A stretch of DNA of 64,000 nucleotides from Clonostachys chloroleuca (taxonomy: Eukaryota; Ascomycota; Sordariomycetes; Hypocreales; Bionectriaceae). The notes under the pieces were generated by a model. That model was not told the DNA's origin. It did not search any database and saw only the letters and a list, made by a program, of their open reading frames with translations. The stretch covers positions 21,204,001 through 21,268,000 of the forward strand of contig JBANAY010000003.1 in NCBI GenBank assembly GCA_037952775.1, in the 5' to 3' direction. Below, piece by piece: positions 23,243-34,920 of the stretch. The position numbers and the translations under genes were made by a program. Every line of letters starts with the position of its first letter. Position 1 is the stretch's first letter.

Positions 23243-23569
23243 GGGGTTGTGGATTTTGGGAGTGGGCTATGAGGAGAGAAACGAAAGAGCAGGCGCGGCT
23301 GGAGAGACAAGGGTTCTCACAGTATCTTTTCTCTTTGTCCTCTGGTTCTCGGGAGTGTTTATCCCTGTGCGGCTTTGTCCGGGGTTGAAGTTCGTGTTCT
23401 GGTCAATTGAAGATGTGATTGGATGGTAGGGAAGGTTGTTGGTTTACAGGTCTATTGTGAGGACTGTAGGTTAGGTGGGTGGGAAGGTTGCTACGGAAGT
23501 TGCCCCACAACTTGCTCAGTCTCCATCTACCATTTGCGCCTTCCATCAAAAAATGTTTGTATGCCTTGC
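23243..23569. other. Short intergenic region upstream of dim-5
   Basis: Contains the dim-5 promoter and the downstream flank of the GNAT gene. Nothing else is seen. Confidence 0.5.
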
Positions 23570-24082
23570 TCAATTCAATGGTTTTCGAAAATACACACGC
23601 TCGTATCCGTCTTCAACCCTCCGGTCAACTTCATCAAATCCCATTTTTGCATACAGGCCAATGTTCTCCCACATCTTCACATTCGTATAGAGCTCCAGCG
23701 CAACCCGGCCCTTAGCGCGGGCGAAGTCCTCGGCGTAGTTCATCAGCAGCCTCCCGTAGCCTTTGCCCTGGGATGCAACGTCCACGACCAGGTTGTTGAT
23801 GTCCACCGCATCAGAGTCCGGCCTTGCGAGCAGGACAATGGAGCCCTGGGCTGTGGGCGACCCCTCAGGCCGGAGCACGAAGATGTCGTGGGTGTTCAGC
23901 AATTTGCTGTAATCTGTCGTCATAGGTGCCGGCTCCTTGCCTATGCGTTCGATGTACTTTGTGTACGCACTTTGGACCATGGCTTTGATGGCGGGTACAT
24001 CGTCACTCGTTGCCCGCTCGATCGTGGCTACGGCGCCATTGGCACCCTTGACTTGGGTCTTTGCTGCATCGGTTCCAGCCAT
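23570..24082 (-). CDS. GNAT-family N-acetyltransferase
   Basis: A single-exon minus-strand gene of 170 residues. The GNAT fold is clear: an N-terminal ATIERATSDDVPAIKAMVQS strand-helix, a central VDINNLVVDVASQGKGYGRL that includes the acetyl-CoA pyrophosphate loop Q-G-K-G-Y-G, and a C-terminal VALELYTNVKMWENIGLYAK followed by GFDEV and VYFRKPL. The substrate cannot be predicted. The arrangement is like small fungal GNATs acting on amines, antibiotics or polyamines. There are no targeting signals, so it is probably cytosolic. It lies upstream of dim-5 on the same strand, separated by 327 bases. Confidence 0.9.
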   Translation of the reverse strand: MAGTDAAKTQVKGANGAVATIERATSDDVPAIKAMVQSAYTKYIERIGKEPAPMTTDYSKLLNTHDIFVLRPEGSPTAQGSIVLLARPDSDAVDINNLVVDVASQGKGYGRLLMNYAEDFARAKGRVALELYTNVKMWENIGLYAKMGFDEVDRRVEDGYERVYFRKPLN

Positions 24083-24831
24083 CTTGTAGAAGCTCCTGAG
24101 ATGATCTCTACAACATGCCCAAAAATGACCCGGAATGCGCTTATTTGTAGTGATCGCGGATAGGAGCCGAGTGACGGAGCCGGCTGCTTACTGACCAACC
24201 TATTCCGATGCCCGGAGTTTGGGACCAGCCGTTGCTGTCAGCGTTGCTCCAGTCCCGACTCCCGGTATCCTCTTACTGAGTCATGGAGCATGACTGGAGA
24301 ATCATACGGCATCGGCAGTTAATCATCACCGACGAACTATCTTATCTAGGTAGGTAGTTAGGTTGGTGGGCGGTTTGTTCTCCTCAATGAACCCTTGAAA
24401 ACCCACACCGTTTCCGGCGTGATTGGCTAGGTGTGACTTATCCTACCAGCTGTTTATTTTATTTTGGTAAGAAATGCTCTTGTGCCCGATTGCTACTCTA
24501 CGGTCCGTTCCTAAGTCGGTAACCCCTGTGTTTGCAGGCCTGGATGAGAACGTAGTTCAAGCTTGGAGTGCTTCTACATAATGGTCCATGGATGCCTTCT
24601 GGCAATTGCGTCCCGCTTTGGAACCTAATGTCAAAGCTTTTATCACTACCCACTCCCGCATTCAGAGCCGGATCCTCACTGCTTTAAATGATACCATTTC
24701 TGGCTGCAGATATGAAAGTTTAACCGGGTATACGCAATTGATAATAGTTCTGGGAGACAGGCAGAGACCGAGCAAGGTAAGAAGAGCGGGGTGGTGACAT
24801 GACCAGCAAGCCCAGGCTCACAATGCCTGTC
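24083..24831. other. Intergenic region, nothing recognised
   Basis: Carries the GNAT promoter on its left side and the 3' flank of the DUF4267 gene on its right. A short TAGGTAGGTAGTTAGG run occurs near 24346. No gene or long repeat is seen. Confidence 0.45.
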
Positions 24832-25209
24832 CTACATTCTCCAAGTTGACCAAAACCCCAGCCCCAAGATGCCGAACCAGTGCCCAAACGCCTTCACCTT
24901 CAGCTTGCGACCGCCGTAGGTCCACACGATGAGGCCGTCTCCCAGCGCCACAAGGCAGAGCGTCTGCGACAGGACGGTCACAGCTTCATTCATGCCCTTG
25001 TACTGCAGCACGAGATATGTGATGCCGAAGCAGAGGTCTCGCACTCCCTTGGCATACAGCATGGGCGAGATCCCTTGCTGCCCAGGGAGCAGCTCGAGGG
25101 GCAAACCAAACGTCTCGTAGGCGGTCTTGGGGAGGAACAAGCCGACCAGGCCCAGGCCCGTGAATGCGGTGCCAAGGGTGTAGCCTGGGATGGGGGAAAA
25201 TGTCGCCAT
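24832..25209 (-). CDS. DUF4267-family small integral membrane protein
   Basis: 125 residues on the minus strand starting at the ATG at 25209 (MATFSPIPGYTLGTAFTGLG). Further upstream start codons in frame are less likely because they add a charged segment before the first membrane helix. About four hydrophobic segments are visible: LGTAFTGLGLVGLFLP; the region around YAKGVRDLCFGITYLVLQYK; AVTVLSQTLCLVALGDGLIV; and FGHWFGILGLGFW. The element KGVRDLCFGITYL with the preceding GLPLELLPG loop is the pattern I associate with DUF4267 proteins, frequent in ascomycetes and often near secondary-metabolism or stress genes. Function is unknown. Confidence 0.75.
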   Translation of the reverse strand: MATFSPIPGYTLGTAFTGLGLVGLFLPKTAYETFGLPLELLPGQQGISPMLYAKGVRDLCFGITYLVLQYKGMNEAVTVLSQTLCLVALGDGLIVWTYGGRKLKVKAFGHWFGILGLGFWSTWRM

Positions 25210-26565
25210 GACGATATCTTTTTTGGAATATATCGATCTTTCCCACAATGTCGAAGGATGTGGATACGGATGTGGGCTTCCTCTTAGCTAGTTGTCTTCT
25301 CGAAAGATGGATTTAACATTGGAGACAGGGCGGGCATTCGACTGAGGGAAAATAAAACCGGGGTAAGCGTTCATGACCTCAGGGATCTACCTGCTTGTCC
25401 CCAGCCAAGTACTACCCAATTCCCGTGCCTCTGACCAGCAGAGAAGCCCCCGCGGTTGTAGGTTCACCACGGCAGCATATCCTGTCAATTGCACATGGAC
25501 CAACGGAGCTGGCGATGGGATCGTGACTTGTTTCTGCAATGGGCGCAGGGGAAAACTGCAGACTGAGAACGGCCAGAGCCTAGCGGTGGAGCTATCTGGA
25601 AGTAGACGCCAGCGACCATTGATTAACGATCCAGTGCATGACGGAGCCATTGATGAGCTTAATCCATGGGTGGGAGGGCACAAATCACAATGCAGCTTCG
25701 CCAAGCCGCGTGTCGTGGTCCAGCCTCTGAAGCTTCAACCAAGAGAATAGCGAGAAGGCACAAAGCGGCGCCAGGCACTAGCCGCAATCCCTCTAACCTG
25801 AACCATCGCTTCCAGGAAGCAACCGGCGAAGGAACGAGCGAACTGCACCACATGTCTGCTCCCATTGTCTGGCGCCTCCATACGTAACTTGGCTCCCACC
25901 TTGCAGACCCCTGCAGGAAATCCGCTTGTGCCTCTCTGGTCCTGGCCATCCTTCCAACTCACCTTTCCTTCACCTGCGTTGCGCTGCTGCATGTGCCTCC
26001 TCGTAATTGAGCCTGTGAATCCCATCACCCACAACAGCTCTCTCTCCCCTCTCCTCATCACGCCCTGCGTCGCTGCTTGCCCTTCTCATAGCAGTAAGCA
26101 ACTAGCCCTCGTTTCGCTTTGGGTCACTTTTGCGCCTAACACAGTGCCGATCGACAGCATCAACCTTGGTTTTTCCATAATCGTGTCTCGGCCAGAGTGA
26201 CGGAACTATTAGTACGCCTGATTACCCTGGATCAGGTCTGCTGGGGAGAGGAAAGAAACAGGAAGGGAAATATCAAGGTTGTGTTTGCCCTCTCGCACGC
26301 GGCCAGCCTTAAGCATATCAACGACCGTCCGAACACCAAGGCGACGGACAAAGCCATACCGGAGCGACAACTGGGCAGAGACAGCATTGCGATGGCATGA
26401 TCCACCCGACTGACGAACGCACCTCTTGTTGACCTCTCCATTTCGCTGTGTTTGCCCTCGTTTGCCAAACAGACAGAGAGCCGTCGCTCTTAGGCACGCT
26501 CTCTCCCCTCCACGTTCGTTCAGTTCAATTGCCCGGCTTCGCTAGCCAGGCAAGATTCCGAGACA
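25210..26565. other. Intergenic region between divergent genes
   Basis: Separates the DUF4267 gene (-) and the UBTD-type gene (+). Open frames such as 25373-25750 and 25659-25949 (minus) look random. The last 200 bases, with CTCTCTCCCCTCCACG near 26505, are likely the promoter and leader of the gene at 26566. Confidence 0.5.
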
Positions 26566-27636
26566 ATGGTAAGTTGGGAACTTACTGTTTCACAAAGGCC
26601 AATTCGCCAAGCTAGCTAGCCAACCGTTATACCGCTTGCCCATCGGATACTAAACTTTCACAATAGGGCTGCTGCATTTCCCGTTCCTCTGGGCCCAACT
26701 CGCCTTATCCCGGCGGCGACCCTGCTTCATCCTCCCGAGCCATCAACCCCCTCCTCTCAGCCTCGGCGAGAGCGTCCTCCAGTCTGCCGCGGGCGGCGGC
26801 AGCGCCAGTAATACCAACGCACACCACCAGGCCAGCCGTCGTCGCCGCGAGCAGCGTCCCCTCGATCAGCGAATAAATAAGCCCCTTCGCCGACATGAGT
26901 GGACCTCAAAGGGCCGGACGTGGACCAAGGGCCAGCTCGCACATGAACGCCGCGACTTCTTTGATACCAGGGTAACGGGGCGGGCTGAGGTGTGGCAGAC
27001 GCTACACGCGGCGCTGCAGGTGTTGTGGGATCCGACGCAGGAAGAGGACGGCATGGACGGGTTAGGCACGGCGCAGAGCATTCTATCCGCCGCAGAGATC
27101 CTGCTACCGACAGGCAACCTCGCAAATGGCGTGTACGACTCTCTGGGCAACTACTACGCACTCCCAGAGTGGATCGTGTGTGACCCTGTGGACGTGCTGG
27201 AAGATGGGAAAGGGGATCTCTCCGGGGAAGGAGGCGACACCACTGCCGGCGAAGACAACGACGACGACGATTCCATTACCGGTGAAGGAGAACACAAGAG
27301 AGAGAAGGGCAAGGAGATTGTGGACGTCTCCGAGCAGATTGCCCTGCGAGCCAGACTTAGCGAGAACGGCCGCGATTACAAGGTTACCGTTGGCAAGACA
27401 GAGCATATTCGGAGTATAGCCAAGAAGATTGCCGAGGAGGCCCAGGTAAGTTGATACACCATGTGCCTAGGTCTCTCGTCCTTTGCCATTTGAATGCTAA
27501 CCCACTCCTTTAGTTGCCAGCTACCAAGAAGATTCGTATCGCGTACATGGGCAAGATTCTTAAGGAGAGCGGTTCCCTCGAGAACCAAGGCTGGCAAGAA
27601 GGACATATCCTTAATGCTCTTGTCTTCCCCAGGTAA
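26566..27636 (+). CDS. UBTD1/2-like ubiquitin domain-containing protein (frame broken by one base)
   Basis: Exons 26566-26568 (only the ATG), 26667-27445 and 27514-27636. The protein begins MGCCISRSSGPNSPYPGG, a typical N-myristoylation/palmitoylation start. The DC-UbP N-terminal domain follows (NKPLRRHEWTSKGRTWTKGQ, DFFDTRVTGRAEVWQTLHAA, ILLPTGNLANGVYDSLGNYY). A charged Asp/Lys linker and a ubiquitin-like C-terminal domain ending LNALVFPR complete it. Such proteins are ubiquitin-binding scaffolds. The N-terminal frame (to about SSSRAIN, residue 28) and the rest lie in different frames. Coding length is 905 bases, one short of a multiple of three. Restoring one C in the run at 26747-26751 would reconcile them, giving about 301 residues. 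A sequencing error is more likely than gene loss, because the remainder shows no decay. Confidence 0.8.
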
Positions 27637-28752
27637 TTTCCCGTGGATGTCTTTACCATCTTCCACTGCATCTGATCCTCTTTCACCATGGCGTCTTATG
27701 TTCGCCCGCGGCGCAAACCCCCAACCCATCAAAAGAACAGCCTGCTCCCCAACTTTTGCCTCTGATGTTCTAGAAATATAGACATCACTATACCGGTTGG
27801 CATTTATAATATCTCTTGTTACTCTGTTTTTACAATGATACCTCCCCTGCTTTGCTTTTCATCCGATTCTACATCTCCTATTTTACTTAACGCACATGCG
27901 TGGTTTTCCTTCTGGGATTGTATCTCCAGCACAGTTATCTCCAGCACAGTTCAACCCTGTCTGGGGATCTTAATTTTGCGAGCTTTGGTCCTCGTCCCCC
28001 TTCTGGTTCGGTTTCACGATGTCTTTGCTGCTTACTCGGGCTCCTCGGGCGTTTCATGGTATGGGATGAGCCTCATATGGCTTGAATGGGCGGCTGTTGT
28101 CTTTTGTTCTACAGAACTCTTCACATATGCACAATACACATACTCTTACATACCCCCCTTTTCCTACTCCCCTGAATTTATCATCGGGCGTCCATAGTAT
28201 AGGAAGAAGATTGAACAAAAAAATGGAAACTCGTCCACCTATGTCCGACACAGGACAAGATACAACACTTGCACAAAACTTGAAGAAACATTTTCCATAT
28301 TTGCAAAGAGAAAAATCACCTTCCCCATCGGCCTCGTCCGAAAACTATGTAAAATTCCTTGCGCTGGTTAACACTTTGTCTATTTCTACTTCATCCCCCC
28401 TCTCTACACCCCAAACCCCGGCAAATTAGAAGGCTGTTTGTTGCTTTTTTATTCTTTTCCCATTCTACCCGAAAATCTTGAGGAACACCAAAAACCTTGA
28501 TGCAAAACCCCCCTTCCTTCTCTCGACAACTTTCCTCTGCAACGCAAAGCTAATATAAAAACAGGAACCAGGCATCAAAGCAACTTGAAAAAATGAGCCC
28601 TATTTTTGGTTTCAATTGAAAGATAAAAAAATAGCCATGGTCACATTTCACACATCCAGCCGAGGGGCCAAAAGAACCTTTCCTCCTCCCCGAGACTCCG
28701 GTGGTTTACACACCTTATCCTTCGCGCGCGCTCTCTCCTATTCTAGTTATAA
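27637..28752. other. Convergent intergenic region
   Basis: Between the 3' ends of the UBTD-type gene and SEC26. It is T-rich with polypyrimidine runs, and holds no gene-like frame. A 15-base tandem duplication is listed separately. Confidence 0.5.
27922..27951 (+). repeat. Two tandem copies of a 15-mer
   Basis: ATCTCCAGCACAGTT occurs twice in perfect tandem in the 3' flank of the UBTD-type gene. Confidence 0.85.
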
Positions 28753-31700
28753 TTACGTGGAGCCGATCTTGCTTAGGCCCTTGAGTGAGCCGAGGCTCAG
28801 GGCCAGACCCTGGGATCTACTCCTGATGCGGACGAAGCCGGTGATGGGGCCATCCTCACCCTCCTTCTCGATGCTCAAGTTGGCAAGGGCATCCTCTCCT
28901 GTAGAATGAGTTAGCAAATTTTACGTATCGAGATGCAATAAGACTGTGATTTAACGTACCAAAGACACTGCGAGCGTATAGGTTGGCGCTCAGGAACTGG
29001 CAGTCACCCTTGAGACTGGCCTCGGGCGTCAAGCAGTTCATGTTGGTGCATGCCATAAGCTGCTCCAGGAATTCACGGAGCGACTTGGCCTTGGAGTTGA
29101 TGTTGACCTTGTTCTCCCACTCAAACTCGGTCCACATGGTGCGGAACTGGGTCTCAGTGCAAGTAGCGGGCTGGATGTAGTCCATGATGTCGACATGGAG
29201 ATCGTTCAGGATCACGACGTTGGTATCCGTGGAGTGGGCACCGTCGTAGATGACATTACCAAAGATGACACCGGTATCGGTAGACGACACCTTGATGGTG
29301 CATTGGACGTTGTGGAAGTCGTGAGGTCCAAGGTTCTGAGTAGTTGGGCGCTCGACAACCTTGAGGTCGCCGAGGGTGGCGAACTCAACGGAGAGATTTT
29401 GCAGGGTCTCGATGGTCTGGTTGACCAGCAGCACATCGAGGACAATGTCGAACTGGTGAACCTTGACGTAAGCTTCGGCGTACACGGGGTCCGAGAAACC
29501 GGTGAGCTGAACCACTCGGTTGAGCTTGGAGGAGAGGTCCTCCGCGCCGCCCTCACCACCTGTGGCACGCTCGAGGTCTACCTCGACCTCGTTAACACCA
29601 TCTGAGGTGTTGCGCTTGGACAATTGACGAATGTCCACGACATCATCAACCTGCACAGCAGTCTTCGCCTTCTCGACGGCTTCCTTGGCGGCCCGCTTCT
29701 TCTCCTCCACTTGAACCATAGCTCGGAAAGCTTTGCGGGTGTCATCTAGCCACACAGCCTCCAGCTCCTTCTTCTCGGTGAATTCGGCCAGGGATCGTAC
29801 GCAAGACATAACACGGTCTACTGAGTCTTCGTCAATGGGTGCCTTGACGAACTGAGACTGGCCGACACGTAGAATAGAGATCATAATAAGCATGGCTTCA
29901 GCCCTGAGGGCGTTTGTCCGAGCCTTATCGGCTGAGATCTCGGAATGGCGCATAACCAACTTGACAAGGGTAGAAGAGAGAACAGTAGCCAGGTAGTAGT
30001 CGCCATCGAGGATGAGTTGACGTAGGGGTGGCTTCTGTGCGGCCTTGACAGCCTCCAGCTTGGCAGCTGCCGAGGACTGGCTGGTCAGAGCGGTCTCCGT
30101 TGCGTATGTGCCGTCCGCAAGGACCTTTCGGGAACCGCTGGGAGCAGCAGGTTTTGACGATCCGTTGAGCAGATCCTCGGGCTTCCCATCATCATCCTGT
30201 TCTTCGAGCAAGCGCTGCTCGGAAGCAAGGATGGGGATTTCTCCCAAGCTAGCGCGTATCCTCTTCCAAGCGTCGCGGATGTCCTTCTCTTCCAAAGAGT
30301 ATTCACCAATGATCCAGAGAATACCACGATAGACCTTGCCGGCACGGACTTCACCGAGTGTCGAAACGAGGCGCTGGACGATAGTTGTGCGCAGGTTGGG
30401 GAACTTTTCAACGACTTCCTTGACAAAGCTGATAACATCGACGGCAGAGGCATTGTTGAAATCGCTAATGAAGTCCATGAGAAGCTCGACGACACTGGCG
30501 GCGACCTCGGAGAATTTGATTGCGCATTGATGGATGGAGTGAATGAGTAGCGAGCGGTACTCGCTGTTCTTCTCGTACTCTTGGTCGACAGTCTTGGAGA
30601 GCTCCTTCTTAAGGAGCAATACGACCTCCTCGACGTTCTTGCTTGAAACCATCTCGAGGGCGATTTCTAGGGCCTTCTTTCGTACATCGATATCAGTGCT
30701 GGAGAGCACTCGCAGGATCTCCATCGTTAAGTCATCCAAAACACCCTGGTTCTTCTTTCGAAGCTGATCTACGCGGTCCAGAACGATCAGTTTGACATTG
30801 TTATCGGCCTCCTTAATGCTGAGCTCGATAAACTTGGCAGCAGCAGCCTTGACGGCGACAGGGTTGTTAGTAAGAGCCGTCAGAGATGACGCAGCTTCGT
30901 ATACAACAGTGGACGTGTTAGCCTCCAGAAGATCAAAGATTAACCTCAAGTATCGGGCCTGTCATTGTTAGCAACAAGTTCCCCCAAATCATCAAGTGGA
31001 TACAAGGTAAACCTACCTTGTTCTGGGAGTTCTGGACGGCATCCTTGCGAATGAACTCGAGCTCGACTAGCTGCAGAAGCTCCTCTGCGTTGGTGATACC
31101 CTCGAAGACAGAGCCAAGGTAAATCAGAGCCGCATCGTGATTGATGCTGGATAGAGCAGCAAATGCGTTTCTCTTGCAAGTGGCGTCGGATTCGCCTTCC
31201 AGGAAGGTGGTTATCAGCTCTGAGGCATCAGGGATGAGAGACGGCGAGTGCGAGAAGATGGAGGAGATGGCAAAGACAGCGGTCTTTCGCACATATGCAT
31301 GTCGGTGCTCGAGACATGATCGCGCCGAGGAGAGAAGGGGCTCGATAAGCTCAGGCTCTCGCAGCTTGCAAAGGAAACGGAGAGTGTTGCCTCGAATGTA
31401 CTCGTTGGGGTGTTGCAAGTCGTTACGGATTCCATTGCTACAAGGACTTGTTAGTGGACAAGTCATCATGCCCGAACAGGAGAAGCAAATGCCTACCAGA
31501 CCAAAATCATCTCCTGCTTGAGTTTGCCAGACGAATCAAGCTTGGGGCAGATCTCGTAGTAGAAATATAACAGCTTCTTCAGGTGCTTGTGCTTGGAAGG
31601 CATGACAAATCGAATAATGTGCATGAGCAGGCTGGGCATTGGGTCACCGTTGAGCATGATAGTCAGGATGGTCTTCATGGTCTCGATCTTGGTCTCATCG

Positions 31701-31801
31701 GTACCCTTTTCGAGCTGCGTGCGCAGGTCGGAGGCGGAGGGAACATCGGCAGCATTGTCCTGGTGGACCAAGCTGTAGGCGGTCTCGAGAAAGCCAGACA
31801 T
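28753..31801 (-). CDS. SEC26: Coatomer subunit beta (beta-COP, Sec26)
   Basis: Four exons on the minus strand (31801-31497, 31437-31017, 30958-28960, 28898-28753) encode 956 residues, the usual beta-COP length. The protein is an F-subcomplex component of the COPI coat for Golgi-to-ER and intra-Golgi transport. The N-terminal adaptin-like solenoid is recognisable ([79 protein letters not shown]). The appendage segment includes [24 protein letters not shown] sequence (here [20 protein letters not shown]) and the C-terminal [19 protein letters not shown]. All three joins restore conserved sequence (ILVC|NGIRN, SQNK|ARYLR, VFG|EDALAN). The last 48 residues lie in the small final exon ending GLSKIGST. 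The gene is divergent from mago (543 bases apart), so the two may share a bidirectional promoter. Confidence 0.97.
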
Positions 31802-32343
31802 GATGGGCGGTGGTCTGGTATGTTGAGGGTTGCGTAGATGTGGTCTCGCTGTGCGAGGGGAGATTCGCCCAACCTTGGAGGGCGGTGGGGGATCAGGGGG
31901 CGAGTTCGAATTCGAAGAATAGCGATCGGATTAAAAGTTATGGCAAGAGAGTCCTCGCTGGTGCCATGCGAAGAAACACTGCAACGCCAATGCCAGGCCT
32001 CTAGATCCGCCAGGGAATTCGGAGCGTTGTCAGGTCCAGCTACCTGTCTTCGATAGCGACTTCGAAGATCTGTCCTGGCCAGCACCTCGCCGAACAAGTG
32101 GCACTAAGGTAAGGCGGCGGGCAGCGGCCTGGCGAATCACGTGAACCGCCAACGCCCGCGAACCCGCTGCTGTCTTCTAGGTCGGTGCGCCCCTAACGCT
32201 GCTTATCGATAGCGCCGAGACGTCACCGCGAATCAGGTACGTCTGTGCCGGGGTCGTCTGCCCCGCGACCCAGAAACATTTCGAAAGCTCCGTCGCGCAG
32301 CACGTCCAGCATCGATCCGTCGCCTTGGGGCCAGCCAGCAGTC
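31802..32343. promoter_or_regulatory. Bidirectional promoter region between SEC26 and mago
   Basis: 542 bases separate the divergent start codons at 31801 (-) and 32344 (+). No other gene fits here. No specific binding site was identified. Confidence 0.5.
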
Positions 32344-33120
32344 ATGTCTGCCGCCAACGAACCGTTTTACCTCCGATACTAGTATGTTGAAAGGTCTATA
32401 TCATGAGAGTCTGCTCTTTGATCTAACAGGAGACCACAGCTCAGGCCACATGGGCCGTTTTGGACATGAGTTTCTCGGTACGAGCTGACAAGCTTGTTCA
32501 GTATCGCCGTCGCTAACATTAGGTGAAACGCAGAGTTCGATTTCCGGGTCGTAGGAGATGGCCGAAGTGCCGTGGCACGATATGCAAACAACTCCAACTA
32601 CCGAAACGATAGTCTAATTCGCAAAGAAAGTGAGGAAGGATCTCGAAAGCTACGCAACTCGCCCAGACCGCTAATACAGATCGGTAGTGAGCGTCAGCTC
32701 TGTGATCGTGGACGAAATTAAGCGCATCATCAAGACCAGCGAAATTATCAAGTAGGAATTCTCTGGGCTTGCTACACATCGGGGGCAATGGATACGTCCA
32801 AAGAGCCAGGTTTCTAACCGCTACGCAATAGGGAAGACGACGCCAAATGGCCTCAGAAGAACAAGGATGGCCGCCAGGAGCTTGAGATCCGGCTTGGAAA
32901 CGACCACATTTCATTCGAGGTGCGTAGAGATTTGCGTCCCGAGTTCCAAACGTGCGCCAATGCTAACACTATGCCACAGACGGCCAAGATAGGATCATTG
33001 GTTGATGTTACTGAATCTGCGGATCCCGAAGGCTTGCGAGTCTTCTATTACCTTGTGCAAGACCTGAAGGCTTTGGTATTCAGCCTAATTGCCCTGCATT
33101 TCAAGATCAAGCCGATCTAG
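32344..33120 (+). CDS. mago: Mago nashi, exon junction complex core subunit
   Basis: Six short exons (32344-32381, 32440-32477, 32534-32629, 32688-32751, 32832-32919, 32980-33120) give 154 residues. The protein pairs with Y14 (RBM8A) in the exon junction complex that marks spliced mRNA. Nearly every part is conserved: [80 protein letters not shown], and the C-terminal [20 protein letters not shown] ending HFKIKPI. Five introns in 465 coding bases is dense for this window. Each pair of exons was joined by splice consensus and checked for phase. The mago family rarely varies in length (about 146-154), so this model is likely complete. Confidence 0.97.
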
Positions 33121-34920
33121 TTGGCGAATCTTAGCGAACAAAAAGCGGTCCGACAAGCAAAAGATACCCAAGGAGGGAGAAAAGTCAATGCATCTGGGGC
33201 GATGGGGCGATGTTGGCGCGCATGATTGCGCATCCCGGATGTAACAGACGAGCCTGAGCTCGCGAAGAGAACTCGTCTTGGCAAAGAGCGTGGAGATGCC
33301 AATGGCCAGTTTAGACAATTAAAGAAACGATATTATGGAGTAATGTGGTTGATTACCAAGCTGAATCTGCTCATAGTAGAGCCTTTGAAGAATCAAGCAA
33401 GCATTCGAACCAAAAACCTACCATGACTATCGTCACGCGAGCTGTAACTGTAGGCATCGTCGTCGTCATAGTAGCCTCAGCCAACTCCAAGTCTGTCAAT
33501 CGCGGACGTTAATATATACCGCCGCCTTACGTAGGTAGCAGTCGGCTGCTGATTATAGGCCTTTTAATTTGCTCGCGACAATTGTCTTCTTGCGCGGCCG
33601 ACTTTCCACGAAGGCAACGGAGGCTTCCGGGTGCCACATGGCACAAAAGACATGCCATATGCGGTGAGCAACTGTTCATGGCGGGCAAAAAACATATGCT
33701 TCCCATCAAGCCATGGCATGATCTGATGGCATGCAGCTGCCGGGTCCTGCTTGCCAGGCAGCGCGTCTCATCATGCAACCCTTGCAGAGATGATTGATAC
33801 AGAGCACAGCCCTGTCCCTCTACTCCTCTAGGCGGTGGGCTTTTTAAGCTTTACCGCCTCCAGCAAATGGCGATAGGACCCCACACGCCAGCCAGTGTGG
33901 CAGTGGGATCAGGACTGGCGCCCATACCTGCAGGTTGCTAGTCGCACAAGTAGTAAGAGCTGGTGGTAGAGGTACATTCAAGGGCAAAGAACGAACGCCA
34001 GCGCAGGTCGTTTTGCTGCATGCGACAACGGGGGAGTGCCTGGGGCGCCCCAACTGGTTCAACGGGCAGCGGAGCCACCGCTCGTCGCCAACGTACCACG
34101 TAGGTACCCGATACCGTCCGCTGCATTTGGGTGTAGGAAGGGGGCCAGAGTGCTCCATCGATGGGATGGATGGGATGCTTTCCTTCCCCCGAGCCCACAC
34201 CAGGACCCCATCTGCTACCATCCCCTTCCCTTCGCTACCTCCCGCCGCGGCGACTCCACCCGCGCTGTATGGGGACGCAGCCCACTGCCATAGTGCCTGG
34301 GCCCAAACCCTGCTCGCAGACTGAGTCCGACCTCTGTGTTTCCAGGAGGCAAATCAGCAAACCAGATTCGACAAGCCTTGGGCAGGCCATGTCATTTCGC
34401 CTCCATAAACAGACGACCAGACACCCATCTCCATCATCTCACCATAGCCTCTACCCCCAAACTCCATCCCTCTCCTGAAAAACCCGGGGTTGGCGCGCAT
34501 CAATCTGCCGTGGTTGGCCCTCAGCTTCCGTCTAGTCATTCCCGGCGCATCGGTGTTGGGCATTCCCCTACTCCCAACGCGGACACTCGTGATGTCTACA
34601 GCTGTCTGCTCCTGAGCACCCTGGTCATGTATTAGCACTCGTGCCACTCATTATCAGGCTGTGGATTCTGTGAATACAAACTTGGTGTGGCTGGCGACGA
34701 ATATTTCTCTTCTCTGTCTATTATTCTTGCTATTGACTACATCGGCTTCTGAATTGGCGGTCGCGCCGATTTGTCTCCGACGCTCTTGACGACCATCACG
34801 AGAACGACCGCGACGGCTAAAAATATTCGAGCGACTTCATCCCATCCTCCCATTCTCCTCCCAGAACGAGCTCTCTTCGATTGAAATCACGCAAAGCCGC
34901 ATTTTCCAGCTATCGCGACA
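33121..34920. other. 1.8-kb intergenic region, probable long GID4 promoter
   Basis: No convincing gene. Open frames at 33582-33797, 33844-34221 (minus), 33935-34324 and 34161-34478 overlap with random Pro/Arg/Ser-rich composition. 34700-34920 precedes GID4 and probably includes its leader. Long upstream regions often accompany nutrient-regulated genes, but no motif was identified. Confidence 0.45.

Noticed and set aside
23423..24163. 246-codon plus-strand frame antisense to the GNAT gene
   Set aside because: The minus strand carries a clear GNAT domain, and the antisense frame is its shadow.
28082..28429. 115-codon plus-strand frame downstream of the UBTD gene
   Set aside because: T/C-rich 3' flank, low-complexity Ser/Pro/Thr content and no supporting motif.
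33844..34478. Overlapping frames of 85-129 codons between mago and GID4
   Set aside because: Random Pro/Arg/Ser-rich composition; more likely upstream region of GID4.
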